Below are positions 9,400-19,901 of a stretch of 64,000 bases of DNA, piece by piece; the first letter of the stretch is position 1, and every line of letters starts with the position of its first letter. Below the pieces are notes generated by a model, which was not told where the DNA came from, did not search any database, and saw nothing but the letters and a program-made list of their open reading frames with translations. The stretch is from Pseudoclavibacter sp. AY1H1 (GTDB lineage: Bacteria > Actinomycetota > Actinomycetes > Actinomycetales > Microbacteriaceae). The stretch is from the NCBI RefSeq assembly GCF_002931055.1, contig NZ_PSXX01000009.1, positions 62,001-126,000 of the forward strand. The letters run 5' to 3'. The position numbers and the translations under genes were made by a program.

Positions 9400-9807
9400 C
9401 TAGGCCGTGATGGCGCGTCCGCCGGGTCCGCGGTACTGCGCAGAGCCGTAGCCCACGATGAAGTACCCGATGATCGACAGCAGCCAGAGCAGGAAGAAGC
9501 TGAACACTCCGCCCTTGCCGAACGCCTTGCCGATGCGCATCGCGACGAAGATCGAGAACACGACGTTCACGATCGGGATGAGGTAGAGCAGCACCGTCGC
9601 GCCGTGGTACCCGGCGATCTTGACGAGGATGTAGACGTTGTAGATCGGGATGATGGCGCCCCAGCCCGGGTAGCCGGCCTTCCGGAAGACGGGCCAGAGG
9701 GCGATGATGAGGAGGACCCAGCCGACAAAGCCGCTGGCGGTGCCGCCGGGCGAGAGCGCTTCCCACTGCCAGGAGTCCATCTGGGTGGAGTTTTCGAGCG
9801 TGAACAT
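9400..9807 (-). CDS. DUF5684-type small membrane protein
   Basis: This 135-residue protein has three or four hydrophobic segments, at about residues 26-45, 52-75, 82-98 and 103-120. The pattern FRKAGYPGWGAIIPIYNVYI followed by a IGKAFGKGG motif is typical of DUF5684, a family of unknown function seen in many bacteria and sometimes annotated as signal-peptidase-I-like. No catalytic residues can be assigned. The start has AAGGA seven bases upstream. It is a single gene ending at the perfect hairpin 9311-9362. Confidence 0.8.
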   Translation of the reverse strand: MFTLENSTQMDSWQWEALSPGGTASGFVGWVLLIIALWPVFRKAGYPGWGAIIPIYNVYILVKIAGYHGATVLLYLIPIVNVVFSIFVAMRIGKAFGKGGVFSFFLLWLLSIIGYFIVGYGSAQYRGPGGRAITA

Positions 9808-9883
9808 AGTGACGTCCTTGAGGTCCGTGAAGCTGGTGAGATCCCCTGGGCTTCGGGGAGCGGAGCAACGCTACCGCGAGCTG

Positions 9884-11569
<1,686 letters not shown>

Positions 11570-11655
11570 TCCTTCAGAGCGGCGCGGCGCGAGCCGCCGA
11601 GGGCTCGGAGAGGTCTCAAAGAGGGCTCGGCAAGGCGTCAGCGGCTGGGCGCGCG

Positions 11656-11727
11656 AAAACGGCGACCCGGAGTCGGGTCAGAGCAGGTGGCCACCGTGAT
11701 GCTCGGGCGGTCTCGGTTCGAGAGACC
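11656..11727 (-). promoter_or_regulatory. Candidate attenuator hairpins in the ABC-F leader
   Basis: Two hairpins lie between a short leader ORF and the ABC-F start, read on the minus strand. The first pairs 11722-11727 with 11709-11714. The second pairs 11674-11679 with 11664-11669 and is followed by GCCGTTTT, a terminator-like U-tract rare in this GC-rich DNA. The arrangement fits transcription attenuation upstream of an antibiotic-responsive ABC-F gene; this is an inference. Confidence 0.5.
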
Positions 11728-11753
11728 GGCGTCAGCGAGCGCGGAAGGCCAGC

Positions 11754-11792
11754 TCAGCCGTTAGCAGAAGAGAAGAAGGAACACGCGTTCAC
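11754..11792 (-). CDS. Putative 12-residue leader peptide of the ABC-F gene
   Basis: A GTG-started 12-codon frame encodes VNACSFFSSANG and ends in TGA at 11754. It uses TCT twice in a row and a TTC-TTC pair, codons that are unusual for this genome's serine choice, which favours TCC, TCG and AGC. It sits about 185 bases upstream of the ABC-F start, before two hairpins. A ribosome slowed here by a drug could change hairpin choice. No good ribosome-binding site is visible, and a TACCGT box overlaps the start, so expression could also start slightly differently. Confidence 0.4.
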   Translation of the reverse strand: MNACSFFSSANG

Positions 11793-12241
11793 GGTACCAG
11801 CGGGGCGCGACGTCGTCGAGCTCGCATGCGCGTCACGGCCAGGTCTGCGCCGAGCATGACGCCGCCGCCGAGCGCGTACACGAGCAGGTCCCTCACCTCG
11901 AACCCGGAGCCGAGGACCAGCCGGGCCGGTGCGAACGCCTCGTTCGCGCGGGCTGGCAGCTCGGTCAGCTGCAGCAGCTCGACCGCGAACGACCAGGCGA
12001 CCGCGAGCGCGAACGCGGTCCACGCTCTGGCGCGGGGCGCGAGCAGGACGACCCCGAGGTAGACGGCGACCGTGTACAGGCCGGCACCGACGATGTCCCC
12101 GAACTCCCCATCCGGAAGCGCGTAGTGCACTGCGAGGCCCAGCGCGACGGTCGCGGCGAGCAGAACCGCGGCCGCGACTCGGCGGCGCAGGGCATCCACG
12201 CGCGAGGTCAGCTCCTGCTGGGCTTCAGCCGCGCCGCTCAC
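11789..12241 (-). CDS. DUF2809 family membrane protein
   Basis: This protein of about 150 residues has four hydrophobic segments. The motif AWSFAVELLQLTELPARA followed by GSGFEVRDLLVYALGG is characteristic of DUF2809 (VanZ-like topology), whose function is unknown. The most likely start is the GTG at 12241, which overlaps the stop of the upstream amine oxidase (GTGA); a GTG at 12199 is an alternative that would remove a polar N-terminal tail. Coupling to the flavoenzyme gene makes a two-gene operon. Confidence 0.78.
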   Translation of the reverse strand: MSGAAEAQQELTSRVDALRRRVAAAVLLAATVALGLAVHYALPDGEFGDIVGAGLYTVAVYLGVVLLAPRARAWTAFALAVAWSFAVELLQLTELPARANEAFAPARLVLGSGFEVRDLLVYALGGGVMLGADLAVTRMRARRRRAPLVP

Positions 12242-13491
12242 GCTGGGCCGCCGCTCGTCTCGGTCAGGCGCTCGACGGCCCCGATCGCGGTGACCGCGCG
12301 GAGGCCGGAGACGACGGCGCCGTTGAGGGTCTGCTCGAGGCCCGTGTGCTCGCCCGCGAAGGCGACCCGGCCCGCTGGCACGTCGAACGCGTCGAGGTCG
12401 GCCGGAGTCCAGTCCAGCGAGGCCGCCGAGTAGGAGCCGCGCGTCCACGGGTCGTCGCTCCAGTCGGTGAGGAGCACGTCGCCGTCGATGACGAGCTCGG
12501 GCCGCAGCGCCTGCAGCTCGCTGACCCAGCGCCCCGGTCCCGCTTCCGTGTGCAGGGCGTCGAGGGTGGCCCTGCTCCCCGCGAAGCAGGACAGGGCGGG
12601 GATGCGGTGCTCGCCGTCGGCAGACAGGGAGCGCCAGGACCACCAGCTCAGGTCCGCGCTCTGCAGGGCGATGTCGTCGTCGACGGCGGCGAGGGGCACG
12701 CCGAGCTTCGCGGCGGTGCCCATGATGCGGTGCGAGAGGGCGGCATCCTGCCCCGGGGTGAGGGCGAAGCCGAGTCGCAGGCTGCGCAGGATGGGCAGCG
12801 GCACGGCGATCACGGCCGCGTCGGCGTGCAGCGTGCTTCCGTCAGCGAGGGTCACCTCGACCCCGCTGCTCGACTGGTCGATCGCCCGGGCCGGGTGCTC
12901 GAGCCGCACCGCGGCCCCGAGCCGGCGGGCCAGCTCGATGGCGAGCGACTGGTTGCCGCCCACGAAGCGCCCGCCGTCGTCGATGAACGGCTGGTCCGCA
13001 TCCGGGTCGTAGAGGAACGCGGAGGCGGCGCTCACGAGGTTCGGGTCGTTCGCGAGGGAGGTGACCATGCGGCGGTAGACCGGGTGTTGCTGGTAGTCGG
13101 GGCCGAGCGCCTCACGGTGGGCGTCTTCGACCGAGACGCGCGTGAGTCCGTCGGCGAGCATCCCGCGGAGGGTCTCGGTGATCTGCTCGGTCGTCGCCTC
13201 AAGCTCGGCGAACGACACGTGCCGGCCGTCGACGGTGCGCCTCGCGTAGCGCACGTTGTGGCTCAGGATGGGCACCCCGAGCTCGGCGGAGAGCCGACGG
13301 ATGGCGAACTCGGTCGGGAACACGTACTCGTCGCCGCGCTCGGTGATCGCGCCGTTGCCGAGCCGCTGCGACCAGGTTCGGCCCCCGACCCGGGCCCTGG
13401 CCTCCAGCACGCTGACGTCGTGGCCGCGCTTCCGCAGCTCCCAGGCGGCGGTGAGGCCCGCGAGGCCAGCTCCGATGACGATGATGCGCAT
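12238..13491 (-). CDS. FAD-dependent amine oxidase / NAD(P)-binding flavoprotein
   Basis: This 417-residue protein starts with the dinucleotide-binding motif VIGAGLAGLTAAWELRKRG and the adjacent EARARVGGR, typical of flavin amine oxidases and monoamine-oxidase-like enzymes. The C-terminal FAD motif is ALDWTP...RVAFAGEHTGLEQTLNGAV. The start at 13491 is chosen because GGAG lies four bases upstream and the FAD motif begins at residue 3; the open frame continues upstream without coding character. The amine substrate is unknown. It is followed by a coupled DUF2809 gene. It could also be a protoporphyrinogen-oxidase-like enzyme, but there is no haem context. Confidence 0.87.
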   Translation of the reverse strand: MRIIVIGAGLAGLTAAWELRKRGHDVSVLEARARVGGRTWSQRLGNGAITERGDEYVFPTEFAIRRLSAELGVPILSHNVRYARRTVDGRHVSFAELEATTEQITETLRGMLADGLTRVSVEDAHREALGPDYQQHPVYRRMVTSLANDPNLVSAASAFLYDPDADQPFIDDGGRFVGGNQSLAIELARRLGAAVRLEHPARAIDQSSSGVEVTLADGSTLHADAAVIAVPLPILRSLRLGFALTPGQDAALSHRIMGTAAKLGVPLAAVDDDIALQSADLSWWSWRSLSADGEHRIPALSCFAGSRATLDALHTEAGPGRWVSELQALRPELVIDGDVLLTDWSDDPWTRGSYSAASLDWTPADLDAFDVPAGRVAFAGEHTGLEQTLNGAVVSGLRAVTAIGAVERLTETSGGPA

Positions 13492-13573
13492 GGGTCTCCG
13501 CCGCCTTCCGTGGTGAGCGGCCAGACGGGCCGCGCATCTGATTCTCGCGCAGTCGCGGCCCGTCGGGGGCGGC

Positions 13574-14260
13574 TCAGTGCTGGAGCTGCGCGAGTCTCCC
13601 GTCGACCAGCTGCACCGTGTCGTGCATCCGGGGCAGGTGGGTGAGGTCGTGCGTGACGAGCAGGGTTGCCGTGTCCAGCTCCTCGGTGAGGCGCAGGATG
13701 AGCTCGATGATCGCGGCCCCGCGCTCCTGGTCGAGCGCGCTTGTCGGCTCGTCGACGAGGAGCGCACTCGGGTCGTTCATGAGGGCCCTCGCGATGTTGA
13801 CACGCTGCCGCTGGCCGCCGGAGAGCTGGTGCGGGCGCTTCGCGCCGTGCTCCGCGAGACCGACCGCGGCGAGCAGCTCGTCGGCGTGCGCCGCTGCGGC
13901 GGGCCTGCGGCGGCGGCTCCCGGGTGCACCGAGCTCGTTCATGACGAGCAGCTGCTCGCGCGCCGTGAGCGACGGGAGGAGGTTCGCCTGCTGGAAGACG
14001 ATGCCGATGCTGGACCGACGCAGTGCCGCCGACTCCGTGCGGCTCATGTCGCTCGCATCGACGCCGCCGATCATCACGCTGCCGTAATCCGGGCGGATGA
14101 GGGTGGCCGCCACGGCGAGCAGGCTCGACTTGCCCGAGCCGCTCGGCCCCGTGATGCCGGTCACGGTCCCCCGGTCGGCGGTGAGGCTGACGCCGTCGAG
14201 CGCGGTCAGGCGCCCTCCCCCGTCGGGGAAGGTGAGGGTGATGTTGTCCAGTGCGATCAT
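13574..14260 (-). CDS. ABC transporter ATP-binding protein (LolD/MacB-like exporter)
   Basis: This 228-residue ATPase has Walker A GPSGSGKSS near residue 36, a Q-loop (FQQANLLPSL), the signature LSGGQRQRVNIARAL and Walker B ALLVDEPTSALD. It belongs to the LolD/MacB/FtsE-like group that pairs with FtsX-type permeases. Its ATG at 14260 overlaps the permease stop (ATGA), so the pair is translationally coupled. The two genes are divergent from a NarL-type two-component system that is a likely regulator. The transported compound is unknown. Confidence 0.93.
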   Translation of the reverse strand: MIALDNITLTFPDGGGRLTALDGVSLTADRGTVTGITGPSGSGKSSLLAVAATLIRPDYGSVMIGGVDASDMSRTESAALRRSSIGIVFQQANLLPSLTAREQLLVMNELGAPGSRRRRPAAAAHADELLAAVGLAEHGAKRPHQLSGGQRQRVNIARALMNDPSALLVDEPTSALDQERGAAIIELILRLTEELDTATLLVTHDLTHLPRMHDTVQLVDGRLAQLQH

Positions 14261-15324
14261 CGGTTGCTCCCGAGTGCGGTGAGGGGGTCGGCTGTGGTCA
14301 CGGAGCGCAGCGCGAACGCGGCCCCGGCGAGCCCGAGGGCGATCATGATGGCTCCCGGGAGGAGGGTGGTGAGGGGGCTCAGCAGGAACGGCAGGGCCTG
14401 GCCCGCGAGGGCGCCGAGGATGGCGACGAGCCCCACCCCCACGCCGATTCCGGCGACGAGCACCAGGAGGGCCTGGCCGAGGGCATCCCGTGCGAGCGAT
14501 CGTGTGCTCGCCCCGAGCGCCTTGAGCACGGCGATGTCGCCCTGCCGCTGCATGGTCCACACCGTGAAGAACGCGCCGATCACGAGCCCGGAGATGCCGA
14601 ACAGCATTGCGACCATGAGCAGCAGCGAGCCGACCTCGGAGCGGAACGCGGCGAGCGCGCCGAGGGCGCCGAGCAGGGACTCGGAGACGGTGCGGGTCTC
14701 CGCATCCGCTGCGGCCCAGTCCGCATTCCCCGAGACGGCGAGCACGGTGGCGTAGGCGCCGGGAGCCCCCGTCTGCTCCGCGAGCGCCTGCCAGTCGGCG
14801 AGGGTGATCTGCACGACCGGCGTGTGGCTGTACCAGGCCTCCGGTCCGATCGAGGCGACCTCGAAGGCAGCGCCGCCGATGGTGACCTCGTCGCCGACCG
14901 TGGCGTCGAGGTCCTCTGCCGCGGATTCGGAGAGCGTGATCTCGCCTCCTGCCGCTGGCGAGGTATCCGCGAACCCGACCGGGACCCCGAAGACGGCGAC
15001 GGCGGCCCCCGTCTCGGCGGTCTCGGCCCGCAGCTGGCTGATGCCGAGCGGGTCGACGCTGCTCACGCCGGGGAAGGAGGCGAGCGTGTCCGCCTGCTCA
15101 CGAGACGGTGACGAGGTGGAGAAGCTCGGTGCGTCGTCGCCGGCCGGGACGGTGAAGACGAGGCGGTCGGCTGGCAGCGCCAGGACTCCCGAGATGTTCT
15201 GGGTGGCGAGGCCGCCCGTGAGCCCACTGAGGAACCCGACGAGCACGGTGATGAGCGCGACGACGGCGCCGATCAGCACGAATCGGCCTCTCGCGAAGCG
15301 GAGGTCGCGGAGCGCGACGAACAT
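14257..15324 (-). CDS. FtsX/MacB-like ABC exporter permease
   Basis: This 355-residue membrane protein has one N-terminal membrane segment (about 14-36), an extracytoplasmic domain of about 190 residues, and three C-terminal membrane segments, the FtsX/MacB layout. The region AVLKALGASTRSLARDALGQALLV is the conserved cytoplasmic coupling segment near the C-terminus. The start has AAAGGA five bases upstream. The single permease gene suggests a homodimer with the downstream ATPase. The role is export of a peptide, drug or lipid, not determinable here. Confidence 0.9.
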   Translation of the reverse strand: MFVALRDLRFARGRFVLIGAVVALITVLVGFLSGLTGGLATQNISGVLALPADRLVFTVPAGDDAPSFSTSSPSREQADTLASFPGVSSVDPLGISQLRAETAETGAAVAVFGVPVGFADTSPAAGGEITLSESAAEDLDATVGDEVTIGGAAFEVASIGPEAWYSHTPVVQITLADWQALAEQTGAPGAYATVLAVSGNADWAAADAETRTVSESLLGALGALAAFRSEVGSLLLMVAMLFGISGLVIGAFFTVWTMQRQGDIAVLKALGASTRSLARDALGQALLVLVAGIGVGVGLVAILGALAGQALPFLLSPLTTLLPGAIMIALGLAGAAFALRSVTTADPLTALGSNR

Positions 15325-15489
15325 GGTGGTCCTTTCCTGCCGCCAGTTCCGGCGGCTCAGGCAACCCTCCCGCCGAGCACCCCCGCCCGGCATCGCCCGT
15401 CGGCACACTCCTCGCGGACCGCACGATGGAGTCGTCGCTCCACCTTTCGAAGGATGACCACGACGCGAGCCGTGTCTAGGCTGAGCCGC

Positions 15490-16692
15490 ATGCCGACCAC
15501 TGCGCTCACTCCCGTCTTCGTGGGACTGCGCACGGGGCTCCACGCCCTCTTCTTCGGACTCCTGGCGCTGGTCGCCGTGCGCGCGGTGCTCACCCCCGAG
15601 CAGAGCACGGCGCTCGTGCTGGCCGCGACGCTGCTCTTCGGCGCGACGTACGCGCTCGGGGCGATCGCCGCATCCAGGCGCACGCGGCTGGTGGCCGCAC
15701 TGCCCAGGCAGCGGCTGCTCTGGGTACTCGCCCTGACGCTCGAGTGGATGCTGCTGCTCTGGCTCTCCCGGGAGGCCGCGTACCTCGTCTTCCCGCTCTT
15801 CTTCGTGTACCTGCACCTGCTCGGCCGACGGGCTGGCATGCTCGCGGTCGCCGCGACGACGGCCATCGCCGTCATCGGCCTCGGGCTTCACGAGGGCTGG
15901 TCGGTCGCCGGTGTCATCGGCCCCTGCATCGGCGCGGGCGTCGCGGTGCTCATCGGGATCGGCTACGAGGCGCTCGCGAAGGAGGCGAGGGAGCGGGAGC
16001 AGCTGATGCGGGAGCTGCTCGCGACGCAGGAGCACCTCGTCGCGACGGAGCGGGAGGCTGGCACCCTCACGGAGCGCTCCCGCCTCGCCCGCGAGATCCA
16101 CGACACGGTCGCGCAGGGCCTCGCGAGCATCCAGATGCTGCTGCACGCCGCCGAGCGCGCCGACCCCGCCGGCGCCGGGGTCGGGCACATCCGGCTGGCG
16201 AGGGAGACGGCCGCCGACAACCTGGCCGAGACGCGACGCTTCATCCGCGAGCTGTCGCCGCCGGACCTCGACGGCATGGACCTCGAGCAGGCGCTGCGGC
16301 GGCTCGCGGACGCGACGTCGGCCGCGCACGGCATCCACGTCGAAGTGCACAGCAGCGCGGACTCCCTGCCCATGCCCGTGCAGACCGCCCTGCTGCGCAT
16401 CGCGCAGGGCGCTATCGCCAACGTCGTGCAGCACGCTGGCGCGAGCCGCGCGACCATCACCCTCGACGAGTCGGCGGCCGGGCTCGTCTTCGCCGTCGCC
16501 GACGACGGCCGCGGCTTCGACGCCAGCACCCACGAGCAGGCTGGCGGCGCGAACTCGGACTCGTTCGGGCTCGTCGCCACCCGCGAGCGAGTGCAGCAGC
16601 TCGGCGGCTCCCTCGACGTCACCTCCAGCGTCGGCCAGGGCACCACCCTGACCGTCACACTCCCAACGCTCCCCCGGGAAGGCACCGCATGA
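15490..16692 (+). CDS. NarL-type sensor histidine kinase
   Basis: This 400-residue kinase has five or six hydrophobic segments in residues 1-165, a short coiled stretch, then a HisKA_3 domain with RLAREIHDTVAQGLAS (His204) and an ATPase domain ending DDGRGFD...GLVATRERVQQLGGSL. The ATG at 15490 lies seven bases after a TAGGCT box with no ribosome-binding site, so transcription is probably leaderless. It overlaps the response regulator (ATGA). The pair is divergent from the ABC exporter genes, which suggests a sensing and export module. Confidence 0.92.
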   Translation: MPTTALTPVFVGLRTGLHALFFGLLALVAVRAVLTPEQSTALVLAATLLFGATYALGAIAASRRTRLVAALPRQRLLWVLALTLEWMLLLWLSREAAYLVFPLFFVYLHLLGRRAGMLAVAATTAIAVIGLGLHEGWSVAGVIGPCIGAGVAVLIGIGYEALAKEAREREQLMRELLATQEHLVATEREAGTLTERSRLAREIHDTVAQGLASIQMLLHAAERADPAGAGVGHIRLARETAADNLAETRRFIRELSPPDLDGMDLEQALRRLADATSAAHGIHVEVHSSADSLPMPVQTALLRIAQGAIANVVQHAGASRATITLDESAAGLVFAVADDGRGFDASTHEQAGGANSDSFGLVATRERVQQLGGSLDVTSSVGQGTTLTVTLPTLPREGTA

Positions 16693-17315
16693 TCCGCGTC
16701 GTGATCGCCGACGACCACCCCGTCGTGCGAGCAGGCCTCCGCGCCCTCCTCGGCCTCGAGCCCGACATCGAGGTCGCGGCGGAGGCGTCCACCGCCGAGG
16801 AGGCCGTGCAGGCGGCGGCCACCGAGCGGCCCGACCTCGTGCTCATGGACCTCCAGTTCGGTGCGCGCGAGAACGAGTCCGGCGCATCCGCGACCCGCCG
16901 CATCCGCAGCCTCCCAGACCCGCCGCACGTGCTCGTCGTAACGAACTACGACTCAGAGGGCGACATCCTCGGGGCCGTCGAAGCCGGCGCCAGCGGCTAC
17001 CTGCTGAAGGATGCGCCGCCCCACGAGCTGCTCGCGGCGGTCCGGGCCGCGGCGAGCGGTGCGAGCGCGCTCGCGCCGCCCATCGCCTCCCGCCTCATGG
17101 ACCGGCTCCGCACGCCCCAGCAGAGCCTCTCGCCGCGGGAGATCGAAGTGCTCGAGCTCGTCGCATCCGGGCTCTCGAACACGGACGTCGCCGCGGCGCT
17201 CTTCGTCACGGAGACGACCGTGAAGTCGCACCTCGCGCACGTCTTCACGAAGCTCGGCGCCACGTCCCGCACCGCGGCGGTCTCCGAGGCGAGGGCACGC
17301 GGCATCCTCCGGTAG
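16689..17315 (+). CDS. NarL/LuxR-family response regulator
   Basis: This 208-residue protein has a receiver domain with ADDHPVVR at the N-terminus, the phosphoacceptor in VLMDLQF (Asp54) and Lys in YLLKDAP near 103. The C-terminal LuxR-type helix-turn-helix reads LSPREIEVLELVASGLSNTD and TVKSHLAHVFTKLGATSRT. It is translationally coupled to the upstream kinase. Probable targets are the divergent ABC exporter genes. Confidence 0.94.
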   Translation: MIRVVIADDHPVVRAGLRALLGLEPDIEVAAEASTAEEAVQAAATERPDLVLMDLQFGARENESGASATRRIRSLPDPPHVLVVTNYDSEGDILGAVEAGASGYLLKDAPPHELLAAVRAAASGASALAPPIASRLMDRLRTPQQSLSPREIEVLELVASGLSNTDVAAALFVTETTVKSHLAHVFTKLGATSRTAAVSEARARGILR

Positions 17316-17387
17316 CCTGCTCGTTCCCCCCGTCGAAGCCGCGCCTGAGCGCAGCAGGCTGAGACCCGTTCCAGGGAAGGCGTTTGC

Positions 17388-17495
17388 ATGGCAGTCCTCA
17401 CACCGCGGCGACGGCGTTCGGCTCACCCCGCGCAGCGCCCGTCTCCCGCGGGGTCTCCGTCAGGCTCTCCCGCCGGCGATCGAGCCGCGCGATGA
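17388..17495 (+). CDS. Short ORF coupled to the downstream hydrolase
   Basis: A 35-codon frame begins with ATG at 17388 after a good ribosome-binding site (GGGAAGG, seven bases upstream) and ends with a TGA that overlaps the ATG of the hydrolase at 17492. The product is rich in Arg, Pro and Ser and has no recognisable feature. It may be a real small protein or only a translational lead-in that delivers ribosomes to the hydrolase start, which has no good site of its own. Confidence 0.35.
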   Translation: MAVLTPRRRRSAHPAQRPSPAGSPSGSPAGDRAAR

Positions 17496-18175
17496 TCACA
17501 GGCGCACTGCAGAAGCTCGGCTGGTGGGCGCTCGATTACGTCTACGCGGTCGAGCGGCAGGTCCGTGCCGCCTTCAGCCGCGCCGAGGCCAGCTCGTACC
17601 TCAGCGGCGACGGGGCCCCCGTCGTCATCATCCCCGGCGTCTACGAGCCCTGGCGGTTCATGCTGCCGCTCATCGAGGCCATCCACGAGAACGGCCACCC
17701 CGTGCACGTGCTCGAGCCGCTCGGCTTCAACCACCGGCCGGTCCCGGACGCGGCCGAGCACGTCGCCGCGTACCTGCGGGCCAACGACCTCACGGACGTG
17801 CTCCTCGTGACGCACAGCAAGGGCGGGCTCGTCGGCAAGTTCGCCATGTCGTTCGGCGACAGCGCCGAGCGGATCGCGGGGATGCTCGCCATCGCGACGC
17901 CGTTCGCGGGCTCCCGCTACGCCCGCGCGATGGCCGTCTCGAGCCTGCGCATCTTCTCCCCCAGCGACGCGACGATCCTCGCGCTGGCCCGCGAGAGCGA
18001 CGCGAACTCCCGCATCGTCTCCGTGTTCGGCCGCTTCGACCCGCACATCCCCGACGGCAGTGTGCTCGAGCTCGCGCGGAACATCGAGCTGCCGACGGGC
18101 GGCCACTTCCGCATCCTCACCCACCCCGGCATCCTGCGGGGCTTCGCGGTGCTGAAGGAGCTGACCGGGGCCTGA
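17492..18175 (+). CDS. Lipase-like alpha/beta hydrolase
   Basis: This 227-residue protein has an alpha/beta hydrolase core: VVIIPGVYEPW as the oxyanion strand near residue 42, the nucleophile elbow THSKGG (Ser near 110), an aspartate in FGRFDPHIPDGS, and a C-terminal histidine in TGGHFRILTHPGI. The elbow with Lys is common in secreted triacylglycerol-lipase-like and PGAP1-like proteins. No signal peptide is clear, although residues 1-25 form an amphipathic helix. The start overlaps the stop of a short ORF. The substrate is unknown. Confidence 0.82.
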   Translation: MITGALQKLGWWALDYVYAVERQVRAAFSRAEASSYLSGDGAPVVIIPGVYEPWRFMLPLIEAIHENGHPVHVLEPLGFNHRPVPDAAEHVAAYLRANDLTDVLLVTHSKGGLVGKFAMSFGDSAERIAGMLAIATPFAGSRYARAMAVSSLRIFSPSDATILALARESDANSRIVSVFGRFDPHIPDGSVLELARNIELPTGGHFRILTHPGILRGFAVLKELTGA

Positions 18176-18224
18176 GCCGGCGAAGCTGAGGCGCACCCGG
18201 CCTGGCGGCGACCGGTCACGGCCC

Positions 18225-18300
18225 GGGATTCGCGACACAGGACTCGCGACCCGGGACTGACTGCCTGGGATCACGCCCCAGAGTTCGTGCCCCGGGTTTC
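18225..18300. repeat. Degenerate ~13-bp tandem repeat between convergent genes
   Basis: Five to six imperfect units of about 13 bases that begin GGGA or GGAC (for example GGGATTCGCGACA and GGACTCGCGACCC) follow one another between the hydrolase and the amino-acid permease. The units are too diverged for a confident repeat class and may just be decayed sequence that works as a terminator region. Confidence 0.35.
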
Positions 18301-18303
18301 AGC

Positions 18304-19773
18304 TCAGTGGTGCTCGCCGCGCAGCAGCTGCACGGGGTCGATGCCCTGCCGGCGCAGGCGGCGGTTGGTGAAGGCGCACGCGATCGCGATGACGGCCGTC
18401 ATGGCGAGCGTCGCGAGCAGCTGCTCCCGTGAGCCCTCGTTGAGCATCGTCAGGACGACGATCACGACGAGGATGACGCCGGCGAGGATGCTCAGCCACG
18501 GGAACCCGGGCATGCGGGCCGTGAGGGTCTCGCCGCGCGCATCCGCCCGCCGCCGCAGCACGAACTGCGATGCCGTGACCGTCGCCCACAGCACGATGAG
18601 CGTCGAACCGACGATGTTGAGGAGCGTCGGGAGCACGGCGTCTGGGGCGAGGAAGTTGAAGATCACCGTGAGGAAGCCGACACCGACCGAGACGAGCACC
18701 GCGATGGTCGGAGTGCCGTTCTTCGCGAGGCGCTGCATGCCGCGGGGCGCGAAGCGACGCTCGGAGAGCGAGTAGACCATGCGGGAGGCGCCGTAGAGGT
18801 TGGCGTTGAGCGCCGAGAGGAGGGCGATGACGATGATGGCCGACATGATGAGGTCGACGCCCGGGATGTTCGTGAGTGCGAGCACCGCGGCGAAGGGCCC
18901 CGCGACGACGGCGGGGTCCGTCCAGGAGAGGGCGGCGACGATGACGAACACGGAGCCGATGTAGAAGAGCAGGATGCGCCACAGCACGCTGCGCACGGCG
19001 CGGCGGATGCTCGTGGTCGGGTCGCGCGTCTCGGCGGCGGCGATCGCGGTGAGCTCGGTGCCGCCGAAGCTGAACATGACGATGAGCAGGGCCGCGGAGA
19101 TGCCGAGGATGCCGGTTGGCGCGAATCCGTCGCCGGCGACGAGGTTCGAGAGGCCCGGGGACGGGACGTCGGGGATGAGCCCGAAGAGGAGGGCGGCGCC
19201 CAGCACGAGGAAGCCGATGATGGCGGCGACCTTGAGCACCGCGAACCAGAACTCGAAGGAGCCGTAGCGGCGCACGCCGAGGAGGTTGATGAGCGTGAAC
19301 GCGACCATGAAGGCGAGCGCCCACACACCCTGCGGGATGCCGGGCGTCCAGGCTGCGACGATCGCGGCCGCGCCCGTCGCCTCGGCGGCGATGACGATGA
19401 CGAGCTGCATCCAGTAGAACCAGCCGAGCGTCGCGCCGGCCGTGGCGCCGAAGGCCTTCGCCGCGTACACGGAGAAGGCGCCGCTCTGCGGGTCGGCGGC
19501 GGCCATCTCGGCGAGCATGAACAGCACGAGGATGACGAGCAGGCCCGCGACCGCGTAGGAGACGAGCACGGCGGGGCCCGCGACGGCGATCGCCTGCCCC
19601 GAGCCGACGAAGAGGCCGGCGCCGATCGCGCCGCCGAGGCCCATCATCGCGAGCTGGCGTGGCGAGAGGGAACGCTGCAGGTGGTGGGCGGAGCTCGCCT
19701 GCCTGGCCACCGCTTGCGGTTCTCGCGCAGCCTCGTGCTGGTTGGTGTTCTCGGATGCGCTGGCGGAAGTCAC
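18304..19773 (-). CDS. APC-family amino-acid permease
   Basis: This permease has about 489 residues from the GTG at 19773 and twelve hydrophobic segments. The first reads MMGLGGAIGAGLFVGSGQA, the classic unwound helix of amino-acid permeases of the GabP/AnsP/ProY type, and FSFGGTELTAIAAAETRDP is the second family motif. The frame is open to 19809 (an ATG there is possible), but the extra residues are not conserved-looking. It probably imports amino acids or GABA by proton symport; substrate not readable. The gene is divergent from vanZ. Confidence 0.9.
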   Translation of the reverse strand: MTSASASENTNQHEAAREPQAVARQASSAHHLQRSLSPRQLAMMGLGGAIGAGLFVGSGQAIAVAGPAVLVSYAVAGLLVILVLFMLAEMAAADPQSGAFSVYAAKAFGATAGATLGWFYWMQLVIVIAAEATGAAAIVAAWTPGIPQGVWALAFMVAFTLINLLGVRRYGSFEFWFAVLKVAAIIGFLVLGAALLFGLIPDVPSPGLSNLVAGDGFAPTGILGISAALLIVMFSFGGTELTAIAAAETRDPTTSIRRAVRSVLWRILLFYIGSVFVIVAALSWTDPAVVAGPFAAVLALTNIPGVDLIMSAIIVIALLSALNANLYGASRMVYSLSERRFAPRGMQRLAKNGTPTIAVLVSVGVGFLTVIFNFLAPDAVLPTLLNIVGSTLIVLWATVTASQFVLRRRADARGETLTARMPGFPWLSILAGVILVVIVVLTMLNEGSREQLLATLAMTAVIAIACAFTNRRLRRQGIDPVQLLRGEHH

Positions 19774-19839
19774 AAGCCGGAAGTCTCTCACGAATGGCGA
19801 CCCCGGCACGGCGCCCGTGGCTTCCCCCGCGCTGGCGGG

Positions 19840-19882
19840 TATCGTCCGCGTATCGAAACCCGCATACGCCGCCGCAACACGC
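19840..19882 (+). promoter_or_regulatory. Candidate response-regulator site upstream of vanZ
   Basis: This segment matches the one upstream of vanY (22245-22287) at most positions: TATCG, CCGC, TAT, AAACCCGCA, ACGCC and GCAAC occur in the same order. Both begin exactly 62 bases before their ATG. TATCG recurs 11 bases apart, fitting tandem binding by an OmpR-type regulator. Confidence 0.65.
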
Positions 19883-19901
19883 CCCTCGAGAGGCTGTAGC
19901 C

